From positions 1 to 32,763 of the forward strand of contig JBBDWK010000041.1 of NCBI GenBank assembly GCA_040902885.1: a DNA stretch of 32,763 nucleotides. The letters are read 5' to 3'. Position numbers and translations under genes: made by a program. This document shows positions 16,712-24,546 of the stretch, piece after piece (position 1 is the stretch's first letter; every line of letters begins with the position of its first letter). The notes under the pieces were generated by a model. The model searched no databases, was not told the DNA's origin, and was given only the letters and a program-made list of their open reading frames with translations. The stretch comes from JBBDWK01 sp040902885. Its GTDB lineage: Bacteria; Acidobacteriota; Terriglobia; Bryobacterales; Bryobacteraceae.

Positions 16712-16741
16712 TTCGAACTATAGCACTAAGTGCTATATAAT
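16712..16741 (+). promoter_or_regulatory. Toxin-antitoxin promoter with 19-bp palindromic operator
   Basis: A perfect inverted repeat TATAGCACT-A-AGTGCTATA occupies 16719-16737. It runs into a consensus -10 TATAAT at 16736-16741; a weak -35 (TTCGAA, 16712-16717) lies 18 nt upstream. The palindrome fills the promoter spacer, the usual place for an autorepressing Xre-type antitoxin to bind. The following toxin gene starts with GTG at 16774; a strong AAGGGAGG at 16744-16751 is too far (22 nt) for that start. Confidence 0.7.
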
Positions 16742-16773
16742 AGAAGGGAGGTCTGGATTCGCCAAAAGCAGAC

Positions 16774-17163
16774 GTGAGAATCTTCAAATCCAGATGGTTT
16801 CAACGCTTTGCTCGGAGGGAAGGGATTGAGGATGCGGCCTTGCGAGAGGCTGTGGGCCGGGCTGAAAAGGGCCAGATCGACGCTGAACTTGGCGGTGAGG
16901 TCATCAAACAGAGGATCGCCAGGCCAAAGCAGGGAAAATCAAAAGGCTATCGGACGATCATCCTTTTCCGTCGTGGCGCCAAAGCATTCTTCATTTATGG
17001 GTTCGCTAAAAGTCAGCGGGCGAACATCGATAAGGATGAGGAACAACAGTTCAAGGAAGCCGCCAAGCACGTCCTGTCCTTGACAGAGAAGCAGGTTTCA
17101 GAGCTTTTGAAACGCGGCGATTTTGTGGAGGTGAAAACAAATGAGCAAGAAGTATCGAAGTGA
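16774..17163 (+). CDS. RelE/HigB-type toxin (PF06296-like)
   Basis: Predicted type II toxin of 129 residues, expected to act as a ribosome-dependent mRNA endonuclease or related RelE-fold enzyme. It has the family layout: IFKSRWFQRFARREGIEDAA at the N-terminus, ELGGEVIKQRIARPKQGKSK in the middle, then YRTIILFRRG and FFIYGFAKSQRANID, with a helical C-terminal extension. The GTG start matches the family's usual N-terminus (x-R-x-F-K). Its 3' end overlaps the antitoxin gene by 23 bp. Toxin-first order is normal for HigBA/RelE-Xre pairs. Confidence 0.85.
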   Translation: MRIFKSRWFQRFARREGIEDAALREAVGRAEKGQIDAELGGEVIKQRIARPKQGKSKGYRTIILFRRGAKAFFIYGFAKSQRANIDKDEEQQFKEAAKHVLSLTEKQVSELLKRGDFVEVKTNEQEVSK

Positions 17164-17458
17164 AGCGATGGCGGCCATCCATGAAACCATGGAGGCTTTG
17201 CACGATGCGGGGGCCATCGACAAGCAGACGATGCGCCGTTTCGATGATGCCTGCCTCACACCGATCCGGCCGCTAACGCCTGCCGAGATCAAGGCGATCC
17301 GGGAGAGGGAACACGTCAGTCAAGCCGTCTTTGCCAACTACCTGAACGTGACGAGCAGTCTTGTCAGCAAGTGGGAACGGGGGGAGAAGCGGCCATCCGG
17401 GGCCTCTCTGAAACTGTTGTCGCTGGTCGAGAAGAATGGGTTGGCCGCCGTTGCGTGA
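17141..17458 (+). CDS. Xre-family antitoxin / HTH regulator
   Basis: Partner of the preceding toxin, 105 residues. The N-terminal part (about 1-45: MSKKYRSEAMAAIHETMEAL and RRFDDACLTP) is the toxin-contacting region typical of this family. The C-terminal helix-turn-helix (about 48-98) shows LTPAEIKAIREREHVSQAVF, ANYLNVTSSLVSKWERGEKR and PSGASLKLLSLV. GGAGG lies about 9 nt before the ATG, inside the toxin gene. It probably represses the operon through the palindrome at 16719-16737. Confidence 0.88.
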   Translation: MSKKYRSEAMAAIHETMEALHDAGAIDKQTMRRFDDACLTPIRPLTPAEIKAIREREHVSQAVFANYLNVTSSLVSKWERGEKRPSGASLKLLSLVEKNGLAAVA

Positions 17459-17502
17459 CGAGTGGCCGGCCTGTCGCGGGCGGAAAGGGGCTTGCCAACC
17501 TA

Positions 17503-17540
17503 TGGACATCGCAAAGGAGTTTTGCTAGCATGCTCCTTTG
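17503..17540 (+). promoter_or_regulatory. padR promoter bracketed by an 8-bp inverted repeat
   Basis: TGGACA (17503-17508) and TAGCAT (17526-17531) are separated by exactly 17 nt, a good sigma-70-type promoter. A perfect inverted repeat CAAAGGAG (17512-17519) and CTCCTTTG (17533-17540) brackets the -10, with one arm in the spacer and one across the expected +1. A small palindrome, AGCATGCT, lies at 17527-17534. This geometry fits autorepression by the PadR protein. Transcription would begin about 6 nt before the ATG at 17544, giving a near-leaderless mRNA. Confidence 0.65.
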
Positions 17541-17543
17541 GAT

Positions 17544-17888
17544 ATGACAAAGGATCGCTCGGAAGTGCTGCAAGGGACGCTGGACCTGATGGTGCTGAAG
17601 ACGCTCGATGCGCTGGGGCCGCTGCACGGGTACGGCATCGCGCGGCGCATCGAGCAGCTCAGCGAGGAGATGCTGCGGCTGAATGAGGGTACCGTTTATG
17701 CCTCGCTGCTACGGCTGACGCAAAAGGGCTGGATCCGTTCGGAGTGGGGCGCCTCGGAAAACAACCGTAAGGCGCGATTTTATTCAATCACCAAAGCCGG
17801 GCGCAAACAACTGGCTCGTGAAGCCGAGAGCTGGGAACGGATTTCGAGCGTGATCGGCCGTGTATTGCGGCTCGAGAGTCAGCACTAG
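17544..17888 (+). CDS. PadR-family transcriptional regulator
   Basis: Winged-helix repressor of 114 residues. PadR hallmarks are LQGTLDLMVLKTLDALGPLHGYGIARRIEQLS, LNEGTVYASLLRLTQKGWI and the wing RKARFYSITKAGRKQL, with a short C-terminal dimerisation helix. The start ATG has no Shine-Dalgarno; a TTG two codons upstream is an alternative. The gene ends 4 nt before the ADOP permease start, the standard acidobacterial arrangement in which a PadR protein controls its own permease operon in response to an unknown ligand. Confidence 0.93.
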   Translation: MTKDRSEVLQGTLDLMVLKTLDALGPLHGYGIARRIEQLSEEMLRLNEGTVYASLLRLTQKGWIRSEWGASENNRKARFYSITKAGRKQLAREAESWERISSVIGRVLRLESQH

Positions 17889-17892
17889 GCAT

Positions 17893-20523
17893 ATGCTCCG
17901 CGCAGCACTCTCGCGAATCCTGGGGACATTCCGCCGACGCCGGCTGGACGAGGAGTTCGACGACGAAGTCCGAAGCCACCTGGAGATGCTGGAGGAGCGC
18001 TTTATCGCCCGGGGCATGGACCCGGGCGAGGCTTTCCACGCGGCGCGGCGGGAGTTCGGAGGCGTGACACAAGTAAAACAGGATTTACGGGAGCGGCGCG
18101 CTCTGCCTGCGATCAGCATGCTGGTGGAGGATGTACGGCACGCCTTTCGCCAGCTTGGAAAGGCGAAAGGATTCACGGCCTCGGTGGCACTGACGCTGGC
18201 ACTGGGAATCGGCGCCAGCACCGCCGTGTTCGCGGTGCTCAATGCGGTTGTGCTGCGGCCGTTGCCGTTTGCCGAGCCGGACCGGCTGATGGCATTCCGC
18301 TCGATGGACCGGCGGGGCACGCCGCGCCCGACGCAGCTTTCCTATCCCGACTTCTTCGACTTCCGGAAACAGAACCGCGTCTTCGAACACCTGGCCTGCT
18401 ATCGCGACGCGGGATTCACGCTCACCGATTCGCTGCCAGCCATCCAAGTAATCGGCGAGATCGTGTCGTGGGACCTGTTTCCGACGTTGGGCGTGCAACC
18501 GGAACTGGGGCGCGGCTTCCTCCCGGAAGAGGAAAAACCTGGAACGCACGTGGTGGTGCTCAGCCATGCCTTGTGGAAAAGCCGCTTCGCCGGCGACAAG
18601 GGAATCTTGGGGAGGGCTATCCGAATCAACGGCATACTATTCACGGTGGTCGGAGTGGCTCCGGCAGGCTTCCAGTTTCCGGCGGACGCCCCCGCGGTCG
18701 AATTGTGGGTAACGCTTTCCGAGGACGTTACAGCCAGCGATCAGCGAGGAGGGCGAATGCTGGAGGCCATCGGCCGCCTGAAGCCGGGTGTGTCGGCCGA
18801 GCAGGCGCAAGCCCAGATGGACTTGGTGGCGGGCGCGCTGGCCCAGCAATATCCCGGGAACAAGAATTACGCCGGGACGCTGGTGCTGCCTGAACTGGAG
18901 CGACTGACAGGGAGCAGCGTCAAGCCGCTACTGATCCTATTGGGAGCGGTGGCGATGCTGCTGCTGATCGCCTGCGCCAATGTGGTGAACCTGCTGCTGG
19001 CTCGCAACACCGAGCGTGGGCGCGAGTTCGCATTACGGACAGCGCTGGGGGCGTCGCGGCCGGCGATCGTGCGGCAGGTACTGATCGAGAGCCTCGCGCT
19101 GGGGCTCCTCGGAACCGCGGGCGGAGTATTGCTGGCGCTGGGTGCGCTCAACGCCGTCTTGCCGCTGGCTGGTGAAAGTATCCCCCGCGTTTCTCAAGCG
19201 AGCATCGACGGGCGGGTTCTGGCGTTCTCGATTGTCATGGCGGTGCTGACGAGCGTGCTGTTCAGCCTTGCCCCAGCATTTCAGGCGGCAGGAGCGGATC
19301 CGGCCGGTGCGCTGAAAGAAAGCGCGCGGAGCATTGCGCGTGGCCATGATCGGTTTCGGAGCGCCCTTGTGGTCGTGCAGATCACGCTCGGGCTGGTTCT
19401 GCTTGTCGGCGCGGAACTCCTGATGGCCAGTTTTCTGCACCTGGTTCAGCGCGACCCGGGCTTCCGCGCCGACCATCTGTTGACCTTCGACATCGGTCTG
19501 CCCGAAGCCCAGTACAACGTCGCCCGGCAGACCGCGTTCTGCGATCGGCTGATCGAGCAACTGAGAGCGATTCCCGGAGTGCGGGCGGCGGCAACGGGCA
19601 GACCTCTGCCGCTGCAGGGACACCAGATGCGCATCGCGTTCGACATCGAAGAGCGGCCGGCGGCTGTTCCCGACCGGCCACGGTCGGATACGGCGATCGT
19701 GACGCCCGGTTACTTCGGTGCGATGGGGATTCCGCTCCTGAAGGGGCGAGACTTCAGCGAGGGAGATGACGCCGGAGCCCCACCGGTGCTGGTGGTCAAT
19801 CAGGCGTTCGCGCGTAAATACTTTCCGGCGGAGGACGTAATTGGCAAACGCATTCAGCCCGGGGCCGGACAGCCACCCACCCCCATGCGAGAAATCGTCG
19901 GGGTAGTCGGAGACGCGAAACAGGCGGAGCTCGGTGCGGATTCCGACCCGATCTACTACTTCCCCTACAAGCAGCTTCCCTGGGGCATCGGCACGATTGT
20001 TCTGCGGACCGCGGTCCCGCCGCTGGAGGTTGAATCGGCCGCGCGGGCGGCGCTAGCGAGCCTGGACCGGCAGGCGGCGATGCACCAGATTCGGACTGGG
20101 GAAGACCTATCGGCGAGGGTGATCGCCAGAATGCAATTTCTCATCGTGTTGATGGGCAGCTTTGCGGCGGTCGCGCTGCTGCTGACGGGCGCGGGGCTGT
20201 ACGGTGTGCTGTCATACGCAGTAGCGAGGCGGCGCGGCGAGATCGGAGTCCGGATCGCACTCGGCGCGGGGCGCAAGGAAGTGCTCGGCCTGGTCTTCCG
20301 ACAGGCCATGCAGTTGGTCGCTGCAGGCCTGATCTTGGGGTTGGCCAGCGCGGTGGCCGTTGGGCGTCTGCTGGAAACCACGATGTTTGGGATTCGGCCG
20401 GGAGACCCGGTTATTTTGGTGGGTGCGTGCTGTGTGCTGGTGATCACCGGTATGGCGGCGGCGTATGTACCGGCGGCGCGGGCGGCGTCCGTGGACCCGA
20501 TGCAGGCTTTGCGCAGCGAGTAG
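17893..20523 (+). CDS. ADOP-type MacB/FtsX permease (acidobacterial duplicated orphan permease)
   Basis: Inner-membrane permease of 876 residues. The ATG at 17893 (MLRAALSRILGTFRRRRLDE) begins the ADOP N-terminal helical domain (about 15-75; EEFDDEVRSHLEMLEERF, EAFHAARREFGGVTQVKQDL). Two MacB_PCD-FtsX units follow. The first has TM1 at about 98-120 (ALTLALGIGASTAVFAVLNA) and an FtsX block at about 365-480 with ALRTALGASRPAIVRQVLIE. The second begins near 500 (ALVVVQITLGLVLLVGAELL) and ends with the FtsX block GEIGVRIALGAGRKEVLGLV and the ADOP terminus RAASVDPMQALRSE. There is no ATPase gene beside it, as the 'orphan' name implies. Substrate is unknown; efflux or peptide stress is inferred for MacB relatives. 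Confidence 0.93.
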   Translation: MLRAALSRILGTFRRRRLDEEFDDEVRSHLEMLEERFIARGMDPGEAFHAARREFGGVTQVKQDLRERRALPAISMLVEDVRHAFRQLGKAKGFTASVALTLALGIGASTAVFAVLNAVVLRPLPFAEPDRLMAFRSMDRRGTPRPTQLSYPDFFDFRKQNRVFEHLACYRDAGFTLTDSLPAIQVIGEIVSWDLFPTLGVQPELGRGFLPEEEKPGTHVVVLSHALWKSRFAGDKGILGRAIRINGILFTVVGVAPAGFQFPADAPAVELWVTLSEDVTASDQRGGRMLEAIGRLKPGVSAEQAQAQMDLVAGALAQQYPGNKNYAGTLVLPELERLTGSSVKPLLILLGAVAMLLLIACANVVNLLLARNTERGREFALRTALGASRPAIVRQVLIESLALGLLGTAGGVLLALGALNAVLPLAGESIPRVSQASIDGRVLAFSIVMAVLTSVLFSLAPAFQAAGADPAGALKESARSIARGHDRFRSALVVVQITLGLVLLVGAELLMASFLHLVQRDPGFRADHLLTFDIGLPEAQYNVARQTAFCDRLIEQLRAIPGVRAAATGRPLPLQGHQMRIAFDIEERPAAVPDRPRSDTAIVTPGYFGAMGIPLLKGRDFSEGDDAGAPPVLVVNQAFARKYFPAEDVIGKRIQPGAGQPPTPMREIVGVVGDAKQAELGADSDPIYYFPYKQLPWGIGTIVLRTAVPPLEVESAARAALASLDRQAAMHQIRTGEDLSARVIARMQFLIVLMGSFAAVALLLTGAGLYGVLSYAVARRRGEIGVRIALGAGRKEVLGLVFRQAMQLVAAGLILGLASAVAVGRLLETTMFGIRPGDPVILVGACCVLVITGMAAAYVPAARAASVDPMQALRSE

Positions 20524-20536
20524 TGGGCTGTTGCGC

Positions 20537-21220
20537 CTAAAAATGCTCCCGCAGCTCCGAGAATCGCTCCAACACCAGCAGCCTCCCGGGTCCCGCGGCA
20601 ATCTCCTGCTTCTCCAGTCCCCACGTATTCGGGTGTGGCACGTACACGGCGTTCATGCCGGCCTCCATGGCCGGATTGATGTCGGACTTGGGGCTGTTGC
20701 CGATCATCCAGGCCCGCTCCGGAACCAAACTGCGCTCCTGCGATAGCCGGAGGTACGCCTCCACATCCTTCTCCTTCACGATCGCCGTGTGTCCAAAATA
20801 AATCCCCAGGCCCGACCGGTCGATCTTCAGCTTCTGCTCCTCGGGATGGCCCTTTGTGAACAAAGTCAGATCGTGGTGCGGCGCCAGGTACGCGAGCGTC
20901 TCTTCCACTTCCGGAAGCACCTCCATCGGGCATTCGAGAATCCGTTCCGCGAACGACATCACCGTGCTCAGGTCGCCGTCGCAGACTTCGCGCTCCGCCA
21001 GCCGCCGGTAGCACTCGCGCAGGTTGCGGCCGAAGTTGCCCGATCCGTACCCGTGTATGCGGATGTTCGCCAGCTCAATCTCGTCCAGCACCGCGCGAAT
21101 CTCGTCCGCGTTCATGCAGGAGTGGGAGAGATACTTTACGAACTCGTCGAATGCGCGCTCGAAGTATATGTTGTTTTCCCAGAGCGTGTCGTCGGCGTCG
21201 ACGATCAGGTGCTGTCTCAT
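20537..21220 (-). CDS. HAD-superfamily hydrolase
   Basis: Phosphatase-like protein of 227 residues with all four HAD motifs. Motif I is VDADDTLW (nucleophile Asp8, acid Asp10), motif II LTLFTKG (Thr122), motif III KEKD (Lys149/151) and motif IV IGNSPKSDINPA (Asp180). The helical cap (about 18-95) makes it a C1-cap enzyme. It probably cleaves a small phosphorylated metabolite. Its start overlaps the stop of the LonSB gene by 4 bp, so the two are co-translated. Confidence 0.88.
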   Translation of the reverse strand: MRQHLIVDADDTLWENNIYFERAFDEFVKYLSHSCMNADEIRAVLDEIELANIRIHGYGSGNFGRNLRECYRRLAEREVCDGDLSTVMSFAERILECPMEVLPEVEETLAYLAPHHDLTLFTKGHPEEQKLKIDRSGLGIYFGHTAIVKEKDVEAYLRLSQERSLVPERAWMIGNSPKSDINPAMEAGMNAVYVPHPNTWGLEKQEIAAGPGRLLVLERFSELREHF

Positions 21221-21837
21221 ATCCCCGGAGGTTTTATGCCGTGGCCGTTCAAAGGCGCAAGACGCCTCATTTCCGCCGTCTGCCGCTGCTTGGGGACGTA
21301 CTCCACAAGAAAATCGGCCAGACTCTTCAGCCGTTCCTTTTCCGAGCGGCTGCTGAGCAGCGTCTGGAGAAAATCGAGATCGCCGATTCCGTGCGTCAAC
21401 TGGAAGCTCAACTGCGGATCCGCAAGCTGAGGCGCCGGATGCCGCTCCGGCTCTCCCAGTTCCAGCAGCCCTTTATATTGGACGAGCGCCATTTGGCGCA
21501 GCTCGGGCGGCGCGGGTCCCGGCTCGTCGTCGTCGAAAAATTCGACCTCTCCGCGAAGGTACGGCTTTTCCTGATTCAGCGCGATAATCTCGAAGCGGCG
21601 CCGTCCGCCGGTCACGACATCCATCCGCCCATCCGGATAGCGTTTGAGCACGTTCTCCACCACCACGGTGCAGCCCATGTTCACGATGCTCTCGTCTCTG
21701 GCCAGCACCATTCCAAATTCGGTCTTGGATGCAATGGCCTCGCCCACCATCTCCTTGTAGCGGTCTTCGAAGATGTGTAACGGAAGCGTCGTCCTCGGGA
21801 AGACCACTACCGGAAGGGGGAACAGCGGCAGCAGCAT
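21217..21837 (-). CDS. Lon N-terminal substrate-binding (LonSB) domain protein
   Basis: Stand-alone LonSB protein of 206 residues without the ATPase or protease domains of Lon. It opens MLLPLFPLPVVVFPRTTLPL and HIFEDRYKEMVGEAI, followed by EFGMVLARDE, a strand pair VVENVLKRYPDGRMDVVTGG and RRRFEII, and a C-terminal helical bundle that ends KSLADFLVEYVPKQRQTAE. Such proteins are common and presumed to bind peptides or unfolded proteins; the role is unproven. There is no ribosome site. A -10-like AATAAT ends 6 nt before the ATG, so the mRNA may be leaderless. Confidence 0.9.
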   Translation of the reverse strand: MLLPLFPLPVVVFPRTTLPLHIFEDRYKEMVGEAIASKTEFGMVLARDESIVNMGCTVVVENVLKRYPDGRMDVVTGGRRRFEIIALNQEKPYLRGEVEFFDDDEPGPAPPELRQMALVQYKGLLELGEPERHPAPQLADPQLSFQLTHGIGDLDFLQTLLSSRSEKERLKSLADFLVEYVPKQRQTAEMRRLAPLNGHGIKPPGI

Positions 21838-21843
21838 GCTAGC

Positions 21844-21873
21844 ATTATTGCTTTCTCTTTAAGCCATCGGCAA
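21844..21873 (-). promoter_or_regulatory. Promoter of the LonSB-HAD pair
   Basis: Read on the minus strand, TTGCCG (21873-21868), 18 nt, then AATAAT (21849-21844) stand 6 nt before the ATG at 21837. Spacing and sequence fit a sigma-70-type promoter driving a leaderless transcript. The same 48-bp gap must also hold the promoter of the divergent SDR gene, which is not obvious. Confidence 0.5.
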
Positions 21874-21885
21874 TTTCCAATCTTC

Positions 21886-22671
21886 ATGCGCATCCAGGGA
21901 AAAGTGGCGCTCATAACAGGAGCTTCGGAAGGCATCGGGGCGGCGTGCGTGGAAGAGTTCCGCAAGCGGGGCGCGCGGCTTTCCCTGGTGGCGCGCAATG
22001 AGGAGAAGCTGCGCCAAGTGGGCGGCGCGGAGGCCTGCATCGCGGCGGGCGATATCACTCAACCCGAAACGCGCGAGCGCGCGCTGGCGCGGACGCTGGA
22101 GCGCTTCGGCTCCGTCGATATTCTGATCAATAACGCCGGCATCGGAATGTACGCGCCGGCCTGGAAAGCGCCCATGGCGGAGGTCCGCCGGATGTTCGAG
22201 CTGAACCTGTTCGCGCCGCTCGAGCTGGTGCAGCTTGTGGCGCCTCACATGCGGGAGCGCGGGAGCGGAACCATCGTGAACGTAAGCTCCATGGCGGGCC
22301 AGATGACGCTCCCCTGGTTTACGCTCTATTCGGCCTCCAAGTTCGCGTTGAACGCGCTGACCGATGGCCTGCGGATGGAACTCCAGCCGGACAATATCCG
22401 CTGCATCTCGGTGTGCCCCGGCTACGTGCGCACGGAGTTTCAGAGCCACGTTCTGGCCGGGCAGCCGCCGGACAGAATTCTGCGCGGCAAACGGTTCGCC
22501 ATTACCGCCGGCCAATGCGCCAGTGCGATCGCCGACGCCGTCGAGCGCGATACGCGCACGGTCGTCACGCCCCGGATCGGGCGGCTTCTCATCGCGCTCC
22601 GGCGCATGTTTCCGTCGATTGTCGATGGGAAGCTCGCGGCGCTGTACCACGGCGACCGGGAAGCGGGATGA
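21886..22671 (+). CDS. Short-chain dehydrogenase/reductase
   Basis: NAD(P)-dependent classical SDR of 261 residues. The cofactor motif TGASEGIG is at 11-18 and NNAG at 82-85. The catalytic Ser134/135 is in NVSSMAG, and Tyr148-x3-Lys152 in YSASK. CPGYVRTEF follows the active site as usual. The C-terminal region, with IGRLLIALRRMFPSIVDGKL, is hydrophobic and basic, similar to SDRs acting on lipid substrates. It is the first gene of a three-gene unit; the stop overlaps the aroK start (ATGA). The substrate is unknown. Confidence 0.92.
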   Translation: MRIQGKVALITGASEGIGAACVEEFRKRGARLSLVARNEEKLRQVGGAEACIAAGDITQPETRERALARTLERFGSVDILINNAGIGMYAPAWKAPMAEVRRMFELNLFAPLELVQLVAPHMRERGSGTIVNVSSMAGQMTLPWFTLYSASKFALNALTDGLRMELQPDNIRCISVCPGYVRTEFQSHVLAGQPPDRILRGKRFAITAGQCASAIADAVERDTRTVVTPRIGRLLIALRRMFPSIVDGKLAALYHGDREAG

Positions 22672-23198
22672 ACCTGAAGTTAAAGCGAACCCCGGGCATT
22701 TATCTGGTAGGTTTCATGGGTTGCGGCAAGACTACGATCGGCAGGAATCTGGCGGAGCGCCTGGGATGGCGATTCGTGGACGTGGATGGCGAGATCGAAG
22801 CCCAGCGCGGGCTCTCCATCCCCGAAATTTTTGACACCGAAAGCGAGGAGCGCTTTCGAGAGATCGAAACGGAAGCCATTCGCAGGTACGTGCACGAGGT
22901 CCAGAACGGACAGCACATGGTCCTGGCATTGGGCGGAGGGGCGTTCGCGCAAGCGGCGAATTTCGATCTGCTCGCGAACAACGGGCTGACGGTGTGGCTC
23001 GATTGTCCTCTTGACACCGCACGGCGCCGGGTCGAGGGCGCAGGACATCGTCCGCTGGCGCGCGACCCCGTGAAATTTGGCGAGCTTTACCATGCCCGGC
23101 GGGAATTCTACGCACGAGCCGACCTGCATATCTCCATCCAGAGCGACGATCCCGGGTTGGCCGTCGAATCCATTCTTCGCTCCACCGAGCTGCAATGA
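22668..23198 (+). CDS. aroK: Shikimate kinase
   Basis: Cytoplasmic kinase of 176 residues that phosphorylates shikimate at O3 with ATP, step five of aromatic amino-acid synthesis. The P-loop GFMGCGKT is at 15-22. The shikimate-binding Asp is in FVDVDGEIE (Asp38/40), SIPEIFDTESEERFREIE holds the conserved Arg63, and the GGG loop is at 89-91. The lid contains RPLARD. The P-loop Cys is an ordinary variant. It overlaps both neighbours by 4 bp, so translation of SDR, aroK and glycerate kinase is coupled. No other shikimate-pathway gene is in the window. Confidence 0.93.
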   Translation: MNLKLKRTPGIYLVGFMGCGKTTIGRNLAERLGWRFVDVDGEIEAQRGLSIPEIFDTESEERFREIETEAIRRYVHEVQNGQHMVLALGGGAFAQAANFDLLANNGLTVWLDCPLDTARRRVEGAGHRPLARDPVKFGELYHARREFYARADLHISIQSDDPGLAVESILRSTELQ

Positions 23199-24532
23199 AC
23201 CCGACCGCGAAGCTGCGCAAAGACGCTCGTTCCATTTTCGATTCCGCTTTGAAGGCGGCCGACCCGGTGCAGGCCGTGCTGCGGCATCTACGCCTGGAAG
23301 ACGATACGCTGATAGCGGGCCGGGTGCGTTATCCGCTCAAGCGCTTTCGCCGCATCCTGGCGCTGGGAGCGGGAAAGGCCGGAGCCAGCATGGGACAGGC
23401 CGTGGAGCGGGTGCTCGGCCGGAGTATCGAGTGCGGGCTGCTCAACGTGAAGCATGGTCACGTCGCCCGGCTGCGGCGCATCGAGCTGAACGAATGTTCG
23501 CACCCGGTACCGGACGAGAGCGGCGTGCGCGGCGCGGAGCGAATTGCCGCGATGGCCCGCGAAGCGGACGAGAAGGACCTGATTCTCTGCCTGATCTCCG
23601 GCGGCGCCTCCGCCCTGCTGCCTCTGCCGGCCGCTCCAGTCACTCTCGAGGAGAAACAGGCGACCACTAAACTGCTGCTGGCGTGCGGCGCGAATATTCA
23701 CGAAATCAACGTCGTTCGCAAGCACCTTTCGGCGATCAAAGGCGGGCAGCTCGCGCGCTTGGCCTACCCGGCTACGGTGATCTCGCTGCTGCTCTCCGAC
23801 GTGATCGGCGACGACCTGGACGTGATCGGCTCCGGGCCAACGGCGCCCGACGCTTCCACATTTGACAGGGCGGCGGAGATCTTTCGCAAGTACGATCTCG
23901 TCGAACGGTTGCCGGCCGCCGTAACCGGACGCATCGAGCGGGGCCGCCGGGGCGAAGTTGAGGAAACGCCCAAGCCGGGCGACCCGATCTTCGCACGCAC
24001 GCAGAATCTGGTAGTGGGCAGCAACCGGCTGGCGGTGGAGGCGGCCCGGGAGCGGGCCCGCGCGCTCGGATACCGCCCGCTTGTCCTCTCCACCTTTATT
24101 GAAGGCGAAACGCGCGATGTGGCGCGCATGCACGCCGCCATCGCGCGGGAGATTGTGAACTCCGGGCAGCCGCTGAAGCCTCCGGCCTGCCTGATCTCCG
24201 GCGGTGAGACTACCGTCACGCTGCGAGGGCAGGGGCTCGGCGGGCGCAATCAGGAGTTCGTCCTGGCGGCCGCCATGGATCTTGCCGGCCTCCCCTCTTC
24301 CGTGGTTCTCAGCGGCGGCACGGACGGCACCGACGGTCCCACGGATGCCGCGGGCGCGATTGCCGACGGCGATAGCGTGAGCCGTGCGGCCGCCCTGGGC
24401 ATGAAGGCGCAAGAGTACCTGGCCGCCAACGACTCCTATCGCTACTTTCAGCCCTTAGGCGATCTTCTGATGACCGGACCCACCAATACCAATGTGATGG
24501 ACGTGCGGCTGCTGCTGGTGGGACGGGGTTAG
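23195..24532 (+). CDS. Glycerate 2-kinase (MOFRL/DUF4147 family)
   Basis: ATP-dependent D-glycerate kinase of the bacterial GckA/TtuD type, 445 residues, expected to make 2-phosphoglycerate. The N-terminal DUF4147 domain shows LGAGKAGASMG (57-67), SHPVPDESG, LISGGASALLPLP (133-145) and DVIGDDLDVIGSGPTAPD. The C-terminal MOFRL domain shows LISGGETTVTLRGQGLGGRN, QEFVLAA and SGGTDGTDGPTDAAGAI. The length is normal. It is last in the SDR-aroK operon and converges with fliM after 14 bp. The gene name varies (gck, garK2, ttuD), so no symbol is given. Confidence 0.92.
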   Translation: MNPTAKLRKDARSIFDSALKAADPVQAVLRHLRLEDDTLIAGRVRYPLKRFRRILALGAGKAGASMGQAVERVLGRSIECGLLNVKHGHVARLRRIELNECSHPVPDESGVRGAERIAAMAREADEKDLILCLISGGASALLPLPAAPVTLEEKQATTKLLLACGANIHEINVVRKHLSAIKGGQLARLAYPATVISLLLSDVIGDDLDVIGSGPTAPDASTFDRAAEIFRKYDLVERLPAAVTGRIERGRRGEVEETPKPGDPIFARTQNLVVGSNRLAVEAARERARALGYRPLVLSTFIEGETRDVARMHAAIAREIVNSGQPLKPPACLISGGETTVTLRGQGLGGRNQEFVLAAAMDLAGLPSSVVLSGGTDGTDGPTDAAGAIADGDSVSRAAALGMKAQEYLAANDSYRYFQPLGDLLMTGPTNTNVMDVRLLLVGRG

Positions 24533-24546
24533 CCGTTGAATCGGCG

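Noticed and set aside
17530..17547. Five-codon leader peptide (MLLWI) with AAGGAG upstream and ATGA overlap to padR
   Set aside because: The promoter TGGACA-N17-TAGCAT places transcription start downstream of this ATG, so it is probably not transcribed; the AAGGAG is better read as an operator arm.
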